64,000 bases of DNA from Crotalaria pallida (lineage: Eukaryota > Streptophyta > Magnoliopsida > Fabales > Fabaceae), in assembly GCA_037953625.1 (NCBI GenBank), contig CM075650.1, positions 43,838,206 to 43,902,205 on the forward strand, given 5' to 3'. This document shows, piece by piece, positions 37,816 through 50,275 of the stretch; positions within the stretch are counted from its first letter, which is position 1, and the number at the start of each line of letters is the position of its first letter. The notes under the pieces were generated by a model. That model was not told the origin of the DNA. It searched no databases and worked only from the letters and a program-made list of their open reading frames with translations. A program made the position numbers and the translations under genes.

Positions 37816-40800
37816 ATTGGCGCAGTCGGTGGGGAACGATAAACTTCGATTCCCATCCACATTAAAAAAAACACAATAAAATCAAAAAATAAAAAATAAT
37901 TGGAGGCAACAGCAACGTGCGTTCCTGGAGGCGGAACGACGACCTTCTCACAGTGGCGGCGGTACTGCTGTGGCTACTGGATCAAGGCGTCTCCACCCCC
38001 ATTCACTGTTGCTGCTTGTGTTCGTGTTGGGAACCGCCGCAGATCCAAATCTGGGTGCAGATTTGGTGTTCATGCGCCCTCCATCCTTTTATGGGAGACC
38101 ATGGCGAAACCGTTGAACGATGACGACATACACCTCATCAGGGTACTTGGTAGCGCCGTCGTCCTCGCTGGTAGCTTCTTTGGAGATCATCATCATCCTT
38201 CAAGCCCACCGCGATCTAAAGGCGTAGAATGTCTTTGCGACTACGTGGTGATTTCGTGGCTGCGCCTCTCTGGTGCGAGCCCTTTCTCAACCGATTCGCG
38301 AGTATCAGGGAACCACTCATTTCACCATTGGCGCTGGTCCTTCCCCCCCCCCCCACGCTCTCTCTGTGCGAACGCACCAAGCAACAAAAAATGGTGAGCA
38401 AACTCACAGTGTGGCGCGAGCTCACGGCGGCGAGAGATCGCATCGGGTTGTTCGCATCAGCAACCCCTGTTCTCTGTTCATGATGTCCTCTCCGGCAAAC
38501 ACACCGTCTCCGGTGTACAACGGTGCTCTCCCTCCTTCATTTTTAAGCCACCGCCACCGTCTTGCGTGGCCTTCTTCTTCTCCCTTCCTAACATGCCTCA
38601 CATTTTTACTGCCCTTGAAGTCTCTCCGCTCGCGTCTCCACTGTTCCCCGGTCTTTGTCCTGTGGCCGCCGCCACTGTCGCGGACCGAGCAGCGAGCTCC
38701 CTCATGCCCTCACTCCCACCGAGCCCAATCGAACGTGCCTCCTTCGTTCAAGACGGCCAACGACGACTACGGAGATGCCGTCATCTTCACCCATCACATT
38801 CCCGCCGCCGCTGCAAAATCACAGTGCCGCCGCCGCCTTTACACAATCCTCCAAGTTGCAGAAACTCTCTTTGGACTAGGGTTTCCTCCAAAACGGGTCA
38901 ACCAGCCCAATTCACATAAAAAAAAGACAAATTTGGGCTGAGGCCCAACACACCCAAAAAAAAGGGGGTAAAGACCTCAACAAGCCTAAACCAAGAAAAA
39001 ATGTTTTATGGGCTTATCTGACATAGGCCCAAACAAATACAAGAGACAAAATGTATCTCAACACCGAACATGGCTTAACTCCGAACAAACTCAACAAAGG
39101 TCTCCGAGCTACTGGACAACCCATTTTCTCATTAATGGGCAAGTCATTCTTCGAACTCCACTCTATTCGGAACATGGTGATAACGGTGAGGAACCCCACA
39201 CCGAGTTGCCCTCTTTAAGCTCGTCTCCAGGTATAGAGAACCCTGTGCTCGATTCCCACTTCGAATACATGTGCCAACTGCGCATGGACCTTCGAAAGCA
39301 TCCCTCCTTTTGGTATCTCATACATTTAGAACATCGGGAACCACGCGCTACCCTTCTCTCCATGGATTCATAAGACAATTGCGGAAACCTTGAGCCGTGT
39401 TCCCTTCGATTCTCTTATTCTGGGTCAACCGCTTGACGAAGCCCGTTTGGAAAGGATTGACAGAAGACCTCAATCTAACAGTCTTCGATCCGACATTCCT
39501 CATCTCAGCGAATCAGGGAAGGAATTCTCGTTCCCCTATTATTTTCTTATTTACTTGGCATTTTGCGTAATTACTTCGCACACATGCCGATATTAATTTA
39601 CCTGATGCCATATTTCTGACATGTGGTTTTAGCGCTTAAATTTCATTACATGTCACTTATATTATACTCATGATTTTTCATACATGTTGATATGTGACGC
39701 AAACTTCCTTCATGCCGAATATCCTTAAATGTCTGTCTGAATAATGATATTTGATGTGCATTACTTTAAGTAACACTAAGTAGTTCCCAAACACTTAAAC
39801 ATTGTCATTATTCATAAATTAATGCTTTTATCTGGTTCAACACCATTAATTGCTCTGGCATATTTTTCATATGTGTCACCTATTACTATGCATGATACTG
39901 ATAATATATATCAACTTAGCCAATAATTGTCATTATTGCTATTTAATCACCATAAACTGTCAATCTAACGACGAGTGCTAATTATTAATTTTGTATACAC
40001 ATGCGAGGTACAAGTGGGATGACCCGTTTCTCTGAACAGCCCATTTCGCGATCCTCGTCAATGGGAAAACTGTTTCCAAGTACTGGGAACACATCGACAT
40101 GTTTGGAGTCTAGCCGACGACGACGAAGATGAGGTGGCAAGGACCCACGTGCAAAGCTTCGCCAAAACTTCACGCTAACCTTCGAGCTCGTGTTCTGAAC
40201 GAAAAGGGCTCATGTTCGATTCCCAATTTTCGATGCATGTGGCAAGCGTGGCGGGCCCCAATTTCGTTAGACAATTATCGCCACTCGCTCTTTCATTGGT
40301 TTCCAACCAGCCTCTTACGCCTATGGTTGAACACCAGGCTATGATGATAAAATTTGGTCTCTTGAGGCTCCTGTCCAAAAACGGGCAAGGTCCAAAAGGG
40401 GAATCTATAGTCGGTAAATCCTCAACGAGGGATGCTCTAATTGCGGAAGACCGAGGATTCTCGACAATCTGGTGGTGTGCTCCCAACCCGCTCGATCTTG
40501 GATTAAATGTAGTGAACCAAACTTCAGTCCGACCGATATTACTCCAGGCCGACCAGTTAAGGACTGAATCAACGAGCACCGACGACAAATCTGGTCGGAA
40601 CCACGTGTTACCGAGCTAGTGACACGAGTGGATTGAGACTTACGGGATCACGACTGAGCATAGGATTCTCATCCCTATTTAAATCAGTTATGGTCCCAAC
40701 AGTCTAACCTCCACTCCTATATTACTATACAACTTGAGGACACGTGGGATAATGGCACTCTCGGAGTTCCGGGCGAAGGATCGAAAGAATCCTGCCATCA

Positions 40801-40863
40801 TTCTCACAAAGCAGTTATCGCACAACGCTTGCACATGCATTCTCTAAGTATTACGCTGGTATC
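37816..40863 (+). mobile_element. Internal region of older Tat element, part 1
   Basis: Begins with a TTGGCGC-type primer site. 37900-38940 is GC-rich (a run of ten C at about 38346, many CCGCCG words). The overlapping open frames there have no recognised domain and look like composition artefacts or captured sequence. 38940-40863 has short open frames only. No gag, RT or integrase motif was seen. It is interrupted by the LTR at 40864. Confidence 0.5.
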
Positions 40864-43800
40864 TGTAACACTCCTTGTATATCATCTTACTTTAAGAGAA
40901 AAGTAATAAGTTTATGAATACTTGGACTTGTTATCGTTGGAGAAGGATCTGAAAATAAGAAATTATCCCTTCCCTGGAAAATTTGTTTTCACAAGCACTT
41001 GATTAATAATGAAGGTGACTCGTAAAATCAGAGTTTGCGGAAACATAGTAAAATCACCATATTACCCTCCCAAAATATATCAAGTGTAACAAGTCCATTA
41101 TTATAAAATAAGTATTATGATGAAACTGAATCCCTTTTATGATACCTTTTTCCAAAATATGTATCATATAAATTCTATTAAAAATAGAAATGTTATAGAG
41201 CTGGTCACTGGTCCCTTGTCCAAACATCCTTCTGGTCGGATCCTCGATATCTGCACAACGGGTTCCCAACCCACAATTTCTACACTCTGCATGCACCTAA
41301 GGGACATCTCCTCTTACTGAATCTTGTGCAAGCTAGATGCACGATCAACACCTAATAAGGGCATGGGGGTTAGCTACACATATTCGCATAATCAAATGAG
41401 AATAAAACTAACATCCACAAGTTAACATGTAGCAAATCATGATGCATAATCATATGAGCACACCCGGTTAATCATAATAATTCTTTCAATGCAGGTGGCA
41501 TGATGCATGATTTCCTTCCACAACCGAGGCCTCTAAAAGTCCATCTTGGACGTCCATCCAATACACCGTTGTGTTCCCGGAACACTGACATTCGTTCCCA
41601 GAACGTAATGCCAAACCATACTTGGATGATAAGCATTCACTCCCAGAGTGTGCATCACGTTCCCCGAACGTGTAGCAAACCATACTTGGATAAATAAGCA
41701 TCACTCCCAGAGTGTGCATCACGTTCCCAGAACGCATACGTTCCCAAAACGCATAAAAACCAGGTCATCCAGTAGGTTGCTTATCAAAGTGTTCCCAGAA
41801 CACCAACATACGTTCCCAGAACGTATATAACCAGGTCCCAGACACTGGCCACATATCTATAATGTGTCATCAAGTAGGTTACAATTTGGTACTCCCGGAG
41901 TACCCTTCTCATATTCCCAGAATATGATAAACGTTCCTACCAACCAAACTTCCATTCTATATGAATGCACAATCATCAAGGTTGGTTTTATCTTTAATTC
42001 CATTATTATACCAACGTGTTCCCAAAACACTAACATACGTTCCCAGAACGTATCGCAAACCATACTTGGAATAAAATCAAGCACCACTCCCAGAGTGTGC
42101 ATCACGTTCCCAGAACGTGTCCAAGAAACCATGTCCCAGACAATGGCCACATTCCCGGAATGTGTCATCAAGTAGGTTGCATCAGTTTGGTACTCTTAGA
42201 GTACAGGGCCATGTTCCCAGAACATGATAAACAATCCTTGCCAACCTATTATATTACCTTTCTCTATGCATGCATTGCATACATAATTCCTAAGGTTGGT
42301 CTTTCCATCAATTCCGCTATTATGACTTAGAAAAACACAACTTTTGAATGTATCTTGAGGTATAGCTTTACTCATAAAATTCACCCTTGAATTTAAATTT
42401 AACCTATGCTCATAGACCTGGATTGAGAGAATATAATCATTGATATCAAAATCCTTACTCAAAACTTAACTTTTATTTTTAAGTTTTCAGGTACTAACCG
42501 GTTACATCATCACCTAACTGGTTAGAATTACAGACCTGAATACAAAACCACTGATTTTCAAAGAATCCTTTCTTAAATTCTCTACTCAATCCAATGACAA
42601 GGTCTTAGCATATCAGAATACCTCAAGTTCAACACATAATATCATTCAAAAGATCTAAGTCATAATCCCATTTCACTTATGCATAATTTCCTCTTGAAAT
42701 TATCATTTGATGTTAAGGTATTAACTCCCAATTTTCTATCTGAATTATTACAATAAAATCAACTTCATTTCAGATTGAATTCCAGTGAAATTAGGGTCTA
42801 GATTTGAGTAATATTGATAAGACCACATAACTAATTTCAGAAACTTATTTTCTTTGACAATTTTACAGTGTCTAACCGGTTACAATTATCGAGTAACCGG
42901 TTAGATTGTGCAGTCAGCACATTGAAATATGAAGTTTTGCAAACCATTCTTTTCATTACTCAAATCTAACCAATTTCAACATTCAAAAGAGTTCATATAC
43001 CTTAAGTAAACATGTTTAACCACAAAAACACATTCACCTTGCATGCATTCAATTTAGATACTCACATTGCACATAATTGCACATATTTCACAACTTAATG
43101 CATCAATTCACATAATATCAAATTAAGTCATGAAATTGTCATCACAACAACTTGCATGCATCATATTATGATTGCTCAAAAACAGAAATGAGCTTAAATT
43201 GGCCTCCAAGCCATAAAACTAATTCCAACTATGCCCTTAGAGTCTCTTGGTGACTCATCCTATTTACCAACATGTTTTTCCTCATTCTAGCAAATAGTAA
43301 GCTTCCCCCTTACCTTAGGTTCGTGCTTGATCCAAAACATTGCAGAGAGAAAGGCTCCAACACAGATTTCCATTAAATCCACAGTTCTGCTCTCAGCCAC
43401 GATTTTTATCAACAGGGTCCAAAGACCAGAAGATTTGACATAGCAATTGGCCAAATAAATTGGGGAAAACAATTACGTTTGAGACTTAAAGGTTAACTAT
43501 GCTTACCAAAATCGAATCTGGAATTCAGCTTCCAGAACCAGAACAACAGAGAACTCAGACTCAAACTCCTAGCTTCCAAGCTTGATTCCTCCACCCACAC
43601 GAACACTCAACTTACAAGGTGTATATCACTGGAAAGCTCTTGATTTAAGCTTTCCAGAAAGGTGTGTTTCACTCTCTAACTCTCAAAGAAGGAGACGAAT
43701 TGCTCAGAACGAATTTGGAACCCTAATTACCCTTCTTCAACAAGAATTGCAGCAATCAACCCTTGATCTTCAGCAATTCCACTATTTATAGAGAAATTGG

Positions 43801-44224
43801 CCTCTCATGCATAGCGACACGCGTCTCCCATCATGAATCGAGTGGGATTCGTGGCGAATTCTGGGTTAAACCGCGTGATTACTCATCAAACGCACTAACC
43901 CAGTTTTCTGAGTTCATCGTGTAACCGGTTACACAGCCCTTCTAACCGGTTACATACTGATAAAATTCAAAAATTAATAATTTAATTACTCTTTCTTCAA
44001 CAATCTTTTTAATATTGCAATTAGGTCCCAACCCAAGGACTAAATTACAATATTCATATTTTTGTACCAAATAACCATATAAAAATATATCTCATATTTT
44101 TATATATATAAAAGCACATGATGTACAAAAACTAAAACCTTCAAAATTAATATAATTCAATTATAAAATAATTGTTATAATTAATTTCTCGGTTATTTGG
44201 GAGACGAAAATTTGGGGTGTTACA
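40864..44224 (-). repeat. Solo LTR, 3.36 kb, TSD GTATC
   Basis: Bounded by TGTAACACTCC and GGGGTGTTACA and flanked by the perfect direct repeat GTATC (40859-40863 and 44225-44229). This is the footprint of an LTR-LTR recombination that removed the element body. It carries a hairpin array and AACCGGTT sites at about 42497, 42876, 42895, 43923 and 43943. The minus orientation is inferred from the shared architecture with the type A LTR. No coding capacity. Confidence 0.88.
41571..42224. repeat. Covarying hairpin array (TCCCAGA core)
   Basis: At least 16 small palindromes with a CC(A/G) loop. Examples: GTGTTCCCGGAACAC, ACGTTCCCAGAACGT, CACTCCCAGAGTG, TACTCCCGGAGTA, TATTCCCAGAATA, CATTCCCGGAATG, ATGTTCCCAGAACAT and TACTCTTAGAGTA. 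The arms differ in sequence, but almost every change on one side is matched on the other. Short spacers such as CCATACTTGGAT and ATCAAGTAGGTT recur. Confidence 0.9.
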
Positions 44225-45565
44225 GTATCCGTCCTGAGCAGATGGATGCCCGATGGCCCTCGGCAGTCCAAAAGCTAAGATAATGACAATCTTGGCCAAA
44301 ATACCAAGCTATGTTGCGATTAGCAAAGCCGGAGTCCAGCTTCCAGCCACCAACTATATCCTCGAATTGATCGGTCCACCATGGCTATTTCCATTTATCA
44401 CTGATCATGACCTCAGTCATTACTCAGATTCCCGGTTCAAGCAGCACAGCCAAAGCCTTTAGCATCCTCGCACCTTCTGCCACGACACCCTTGCCTCTCA
44501 TGGTCACTTAGAGCCAAAAGACGATCCCTGTCAACATCTCTTCTCGGGATCCCAATGTTGCCCACACTAGTGCTACAGAATGATTCGTCCCTAACTGCAT
44601 ATAGGGTTTTTGGTAGGAAGAGGATGATGAATACTGTAAAACCCCCCATTCCTTCAACAGAAGAAGAAAGGCCTCAATGCCAAAAGGATATGCGTAAGCC
44701 GGTTTCCGGTCTTTCATGCCACTGGAACGTTGCAATACCTATGAAAGGACTCAATGTTGGAAAGCTCAAGATCAAAGGAACTTTTCCTCTGGTTTGTGCA
44801 CCATCGCGACCTTACTTGTATGGTATAATAGTCCGCATTGCCAGCAACTAGTGATATATTCCGGATCCATCAGCTCCGAGGAACCACATGATGAAGACTC
44901 GCTTTCATAACTCACAAACGTTCAAACCCGTCATAGTGTTATTTCAAACAGATCTGAATCCATAAATTTCTTGAACAAGCTTGAATCCGATCTAATTGGG
45001 AGAGCGCATGCAGATCGTCACATTTGCTCGCTCGTCTTGACCGATGACTCACTATACACCGTTATTGCTCGATTGGAATCCTTCCTAGCAAGTGAAACAT
45101 CGTGACTGACCCTTCTTTCTATGCCACCACAAAATTATCTTGGCACTCAATTCCTCACGTTGGCCAAGCACGGATCACCATGGTTTATGGTGTCCTCGAT
45201 CTTTATTCCTGTGGATGTTTCCTCTAATGGCACTCCTGTTCTTGGTTCAAAGGTTTCGAAAAGAAAAAGGGAGAAGCATGCCTAACAAGTCAGAGAATAG
45301 TCAACCAGATGCAAAAGTACACAATGCCTAATGTTAACATGGTCAAGCTCTTGGAAGCAAGGAGACAACACCAACCACCATTGTGTCAAAAGGCATTTCA
45401 GGAAAAAGATACTAAGCTTTCTTCGTCTGAGAAGAAATTGAACTAGTTCGAACCACTTAGGCGATCATTCCCGAACACCGTTCAATATGCATATTCTGAT
45501 GATTGAGAAGCCCGTGTTTTATTTAAACACTCATATATTTACCGAAGGCAGCGGGTCCTTCTCAA

Positions 45566-45705
45566 GACACCCTTCTCCGGTATCACGAATGCTAGGAGAA
45601 CGTAGTGAGTCCTTATTGGACACCCTTCTTCGGTATCACGAATGCTAGGAGAACGTAGTGAGTCCTTATCGAACACCCTTCTTCGGTGTCACTTAAATTC
45701 GAAAT
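45566..45705. repeat. 53-bp tandem repeat, about 2.6 copies
   Basis: Units start at 45566, 45619 and about 45672 and share ACACCCTTCTTCGGTATCAC, GAATGCTAGGAGAACG and TAGTGAGTCCTTAT. Confidence 0.85.
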
Positions 45706-45966
45706 GCTAGGAACCTCGCAATGGTCGTCTCCCCTCGGATTCATAATTCCGTGCCACTACGAGCTTTCTCGAGTTCATCCCTTACGAAAAGGAGAAGGCT
45801 ACAAGCCGAGGCTATAAGTCGAGGCTATAAGCCGGCCATTGCTGACCTAAACACTTTGTTACGTCTCACAAAACTTCTGAACTCGGTGCAATGCAAGCCT
45901 CTTCAGTCTTTAACGAGTTAGGGTTTGTTATGCAAGGGAGTTGAGGTCTACTTCAACTTTGTTATT

Positions 45967-46708
45967 CTAATAATCTATCAACTTGCCTTCGACGACCTCA
46001 CAATAAGGATCCGCCCCAATTACTCGAATTCCAAAGGGGTTTAGCAATTGAAGTTGAGGAGCAGCACCGACGAAAGAATTGTTTGAGTGAGAAGCCCCCA
46101 AGTCTTCCTCGATCTTTGCTTCATTACTAGTGGCCTCGGGTCTTGCTTTCTCGGCTTCATTCTTCCTCTCGTTGGCATCCTCGACGAGCTTTTCAGCTCG
46201 TTAGATTTCTGATGTTGCTCAGAAATAGGATGACGCGTCATCACCATCTGGTTGTGGGAATTTTTTATCGAGTGGCCACTCTCAATCTCGATGCTCGGGG
46301 GGAGGGATTAACTCTGATCTCCGAATCAAGTGGCCACGCTCGACCTCAATTCAAAGTAATCCAGAATCTTCAAAGTAATCCGAGAAGATCTATAAAACCC
46401 CGAGCAAAAGTTGCTTCACCAATATTTGGCCATCCCTTGAGGAGTCCTCCATGCTCGCTATGCGTTGACAATTATTGTTGTCGACCAGTAATCTCTTAAC
46501 GAGCTTTCGGTCCCAAATCGAGTTCGAGGAAGCCTCGAACGTCAACAATGATTGTCTCACAATTGACATATAATCGGCACAAGCCTCTACGCGCTTTCCC
46601 GATCTCCTCTTTCATGAGAAGGAGGCGAGTACAAAGTTGATCTGAATACTCCAACCTTTCTTCACTCGCTTTGGTCTCGAGAATTTCATAGATCTTATGA
46701 CTCGGCAC
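45967..46708 (-). pseudogene. Possible Tat antisense ORF relic
   Basis: Two minus-strand open pieces (46708-46496 and 46200-45967) encode charged, helix-prone sequence such as ETKASEERLEYSDQLCTRL and RAEKLVEDANERKNEAEKAR; the second ends in a stop after GKLIDY. Their position (3' internal part, antisense) and coiled-coil character match the accessory gene of the younger Tat element. Direct sequence similarity is not obvious to me, and the start and middle are disrupted. Confidence 0.35.
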
Positions 46709-46869
46709 AAGCCTTTTTCAGGCTCTACTGAGTGGGAGACTGGTATGTGATGGAATACGTACATAGCCGACGTCGGCTGACCGAGATACTGGCACCGAGA
46801 TCATATCCTATCGTATAAGGAATGTAACAACGTTTCCAACCATTGCCATCAGATTTGGTATACGCCTCT

Positions 46870-48529
46870 TGTAGAACCAAAGAGATTTTGATGATGTAAA
46901 ATATATACGCTCGGCAGAATCAATGATGTTGATAATGTCAAGTAAATTAGAGCTCGGCGTTGGGTCAATGTCAAAAGCGTCAGACTTAGTTCTGCGCATG
47001 CATTCCGCCAAAGGCAGAAGCTCGGATATCTGCTTCTGAAGTTTCAGCTCGGATTGAGCTTGGCTCTTGATCACGGCGAAAGTTCATCCAAGTTTGAAAA
47101 GCTCGGCTCTTCACTTCAAGACAGTACGCTCGGATATTGATCGGCTCAGAACAAGCTCAGAAGGCTCTGAATATTGAACCACTTCAAGTTTCAAGTCTGG
47201 TTGCCGAGGAAAGCTCAAGACTCGGTAACACAAATCTCAGATCAAGCTCGAACAAAGTTCAAGGCTCGGCAACACCAATCTCAGACCAGGCTCGAACGAA
47301 GCTCAATCTCGAACAACACATCTTCTTCAACCTTCAGACTCTGCTCAACTGTGCCGTACCTTTTATTACCGTTGAGTCTGGGTAGAAGTTCTAGGATTTT
47401 AACTGCAACACTGGAACAAGTTTGAAATTCAAAATGAGTTAAAATCAAAGGTTGATGAAGGGTCAACATCACATCACTACTCTGCTGTCAAAATGTAGCC
47501 GTTGAAAACCCCATGGCTTTTCCGTACAACCGTCCTTTTCTCATTTCTGAAAAACTGAGAAATGCCTTTTCCGTACGGCTCTTTCTCTCTCTTTTCTGGA
47601 AACCAAAAAAGACTATAAATAGGGGTGCTTTCAACGGTTACAGGTGACACTTCTCTGAACAATTTTTTTTTGTTGCAATTCAATTTCATTCTCTTTTTGA
47701 AAACAGAGCAGAATTTAAAAACTCACAGAGAAGAAGATCATTTGAATCTTCTCAAGAACTTAGAGATTTAAACTTTCAAATCCTAACTCTAACTTCAACT
47801 TATTTCTTCTCTGTGATTACCCTTCACAAAATCGACTCACTCTTGAACTTCACATCTTCATACTCATTTGAAGAGTGTTTCGAATTTGAGCCATCCTCAT
47901 TCATAAATCTTGTTCGCTGTATTTGCTGAAGTGAAAAGCTGGTCTCTGATCGAGAAAGCTTTTCCGTGTTAAAAAGGTTCCAAAGAGGTTCTTTGGTCAT
48001 CGATTTGTTGTGGGTAGTTTGTCACGAGTTTGGTACACTCGTTTGACTTAATAGGTGTAGAGGGGTAGTCTCTTGTAAATCCTTTTGTAACCCAGAAAAT
48101 CGATTTTTAGTGAAAGCTCTCTAAAAGGTTTTTAGAGGGGACTGGACTAGCTCTCAGGGTGAGAGTGAACCAGGATAAATCTCGGGTGTTCATTTTATTT
48201 CTTTATCGCTTTACAGTTGCAGTATTTGCTTAAGTGTTTTCTGCTGTATTTCGAGCATCCAAGTTTTCAATCGTTAGTCTTGTAGGTCGGACTTGAGTGT
48301 TGTTCTCAAAGCTCGTGTTCTAAGCAGCTCGGTTAACCGATTAACCATTTTGTTCATCAATTTGGTTAATCATTTAACCTTGTTTGCTCTGTTTTTCGCT
48401 CGACATTTATTTTCACACCCGAACAACATTCAGTTAAGTTTTCAATAAATCGAAAAATTGTCATATTAGCTTCAATCTCCTATTCACCCCCCTCTACTCG
48501 ATTGTTAGGCCTCTTGTTGGTTTCCAACA
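46870..48529 (+). repeat. Sirevirus 5' LTR
   Basis: Starts TGTAGAACCAAAGAG and ends GGTTTCCAACA; 1660 bp, followed two bases later by a primer site. It has TATAAATAGG at 47614-47623, repeated GCTCGG words, a near-duplicate CTCGGTAACAC/CTCGGCAACAC unit at about 47220-47310, and GGTTAACCGATTAACC at about 48332. Near its end is GAGGGGACTGGACTAGCTC. It is inserted into the older Tat element. Confidence 0.88.
47614..47623 (+). promoter_or_regulatory. TATA box of Sirevirus LTR
   Basis: TATAAATAGG in the middle of the LTR. The equivalent TATAAAATAG is present in the minus-strand copy near 28330. Confidence 0.6.
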
Positions 48530-48531
48530 AG

Positions 48532-48543
48532 TGGTATCAGAGC
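48532..48543 (+). other. Primer binding site, initiator tRNA-Met
   Basis: TGGTATCAGAGC, two bases after the LTR end: the canonical plant copia PBS. Confidence 0.9.
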
Positions 48544-48598
48544 TCGGTCGAAAGATCGAGTGTAAAAACTTTTTCGAAAAGATCCTTGAGGAAACCGA

Positions 48599-50275
48599 AT
48601 GGCTACTAACAATCCCTTCGGAGGTGAAGGCTCTTCCATAAACAGACCACCACTATTCAATGGTGAGGGTTATGCTTATTGGAAAGCTCGAATGAAAATT
48701 TTCATTGAAGCTATAGATATGGAAATTTGGAAATCTATTGAAAACGGGCCATTTGTCCCTAAAATAAAAATTAATGAAGAAGTTGTAGAAATCCCATGGG
48801 AAAGCTGGGATGATGATGATAAAAGGAAAGTAGCTTTCGATTTAAAAGCCAAAAATATCATCACCTCAGCTTTGTCCTATGATGAATTCTTTAGAGTGTC
48901 AAGCTGCAAATCTGCAAAAGAAATGTGGGACATTCTACAACTTACTCATGAAGGGACAAGTGAAGTCAGGCAAGCTAGATTAAATACTCTGATGCATGAA
49001 TATGAGTTATTCCGAATGCTGCCAAATGAAAATATAAATGATTTGCAGAAACGGTTTACTCATGTCATAAACCATCTTAATGCTCTCGGTAAAACTTTTC
49101 AAAATGTCGAGATAACTAACAAAGTGCTTAGATGTCTTAGCAGAGAATGGCAGCCAAAAGTCACTGCCATCATGGAAGCTAAGGACTTGGACACAATGAG
49201 CATAGCCACTTTGTTCGGCAAGCTTCAAGAGCATGAGATGGAGCTCGGCCGACTGACCATGCATGAAGAGTCTGATAAGAAGAAAAAGGGAATTTCCCTC
49301 AAAGCTTCTGTTAAGGCAACCAAAGAATCCTCTGAGGATGAGTCCATCTCGGACATGGATGAGGAAGACTTTGGTCTCATGGTCAGGAAGTTTAGCAAAT
49401 TTTTCAAAGAAAAAAAGAACTTCACAAACCGAGCAAGAGATACCAAAAGCACTCACCACAAAGGCTCAAGTTCAAAAGACCGAGTTAGATGCCATGAGTG
49501 TGGTGAAGCGGGACACATTAGAACATACTGTCCAAGATTTCAAAAGCAAAGTGGTGAAGAAATGAAGAAGAACAAGGACCACAAGAAGAAGAGAGCTTAC
49601 ATAGTATGGGATGCACCCAACAACAACACCAGCTCAAGCTCCAGTTCAGCCGACGAAGAAGAGAAAGCAATTCTGTGCTTGATGGGAAGGGAAACTGTGT
49701 TCAGAAGCCCAAGCCAAACTAGTTCCGAGCAAGAATCATGCTCGAACTTTGAAAAGGAAGTATCAAGCTTTGTACTCAGAATTGATCAAGACCTTCCTGT
49801 ATATGACTCGTGCTCGGAATGTGAAGATGAAGAACCATGCTCGGTTCTCAGATTCGCCGATCAAGAAATCTCATCGAGCTCGACACTAGATGCATCAGAA
49901 CACAGACCTGACATCAAATGTTTAATGGGCAAACACAGCGAGGAAACCTCAACTAGCCGAACAGTATCCAAACATAAAAACACTGAGGTAACCTCGACAT
50001 CCGATTCTGACTCTGAATCTGAATTCAATGACACTGATGAATTGTATTCTGCGTATCTTGAAATGCAAACCGAATTCAAGAAGCTTGCTAAAAATTTCAT
50101 TAAGATGAAACAAAATCTTTCAAACTATAAAGAGCAAGTTCTTGATTTGGAAAAATCAATTGAAACTTTGAAAAGCAGAAACAAGTCATTAGAAAACACT
50201 ATCACTCAACTGAAAAATGAAAATCTTGACTGTGTGAGACCCACAATTTTACCCAATTTATTTGTGATTTTGTAA
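48599..50275 (+). pseudogene. Sirevirus gag, truncated by insertion
   Basis: Open frame of 558 codons starting 55 bp after the primer site. Residues 15-240 are the copia gag domain (PLFNGEGYAYWKARMKIFIE, MWDILQLTHEGTSEVRQAR, LPNENINDLQKRF). A CCHC zinc knuckle (CHECGEAGHIRTYC) lies at about 298-311, followed by basic, then serine/acid-rich segments and a C-terminal coiled coil (about 480-545). The long tail is typical of Sirevirus gag. Gag assembles the particle and binds RNA. The gag-derived frame ends at 50230; the last 15 codons come from an inserted AT-rich LTR beginning TGTGAGACCC, so protease and pol are separated from it. No internal stop up to that point. Confidence 0.88.

Larger units (their letters stand above)
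44225..46869 (+). mobile_element. Internal region of older Tat element, part 2
   Basis: Continues the element after the solo LTR. 44230-45560 has no recognisable domain on either strand. It also holds a 53-bp tandem repeat and a coiled-coil relic on the minus strand, each listed separately. It is cut at 46869 by the Sirevirus LTR. No 3' LTR seen. Confidence 0.5.

Noticed and set aside
37900..38941. Overlapping ORFs up to 222 codons in GC-rich DNA
   Set aside because: Low-complexity composition (Pro, Ser and Arg rich), several frames open, no recognised domain. Kept only as a finding about the GC island, not as genes.
41571..42224. Regular palindromic repeats resembling a CRISPR array
   Set aside because: Units are imperfect hairpins of varied sequence with recurring spacers, in a plant LTR. 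Not CRISPR.
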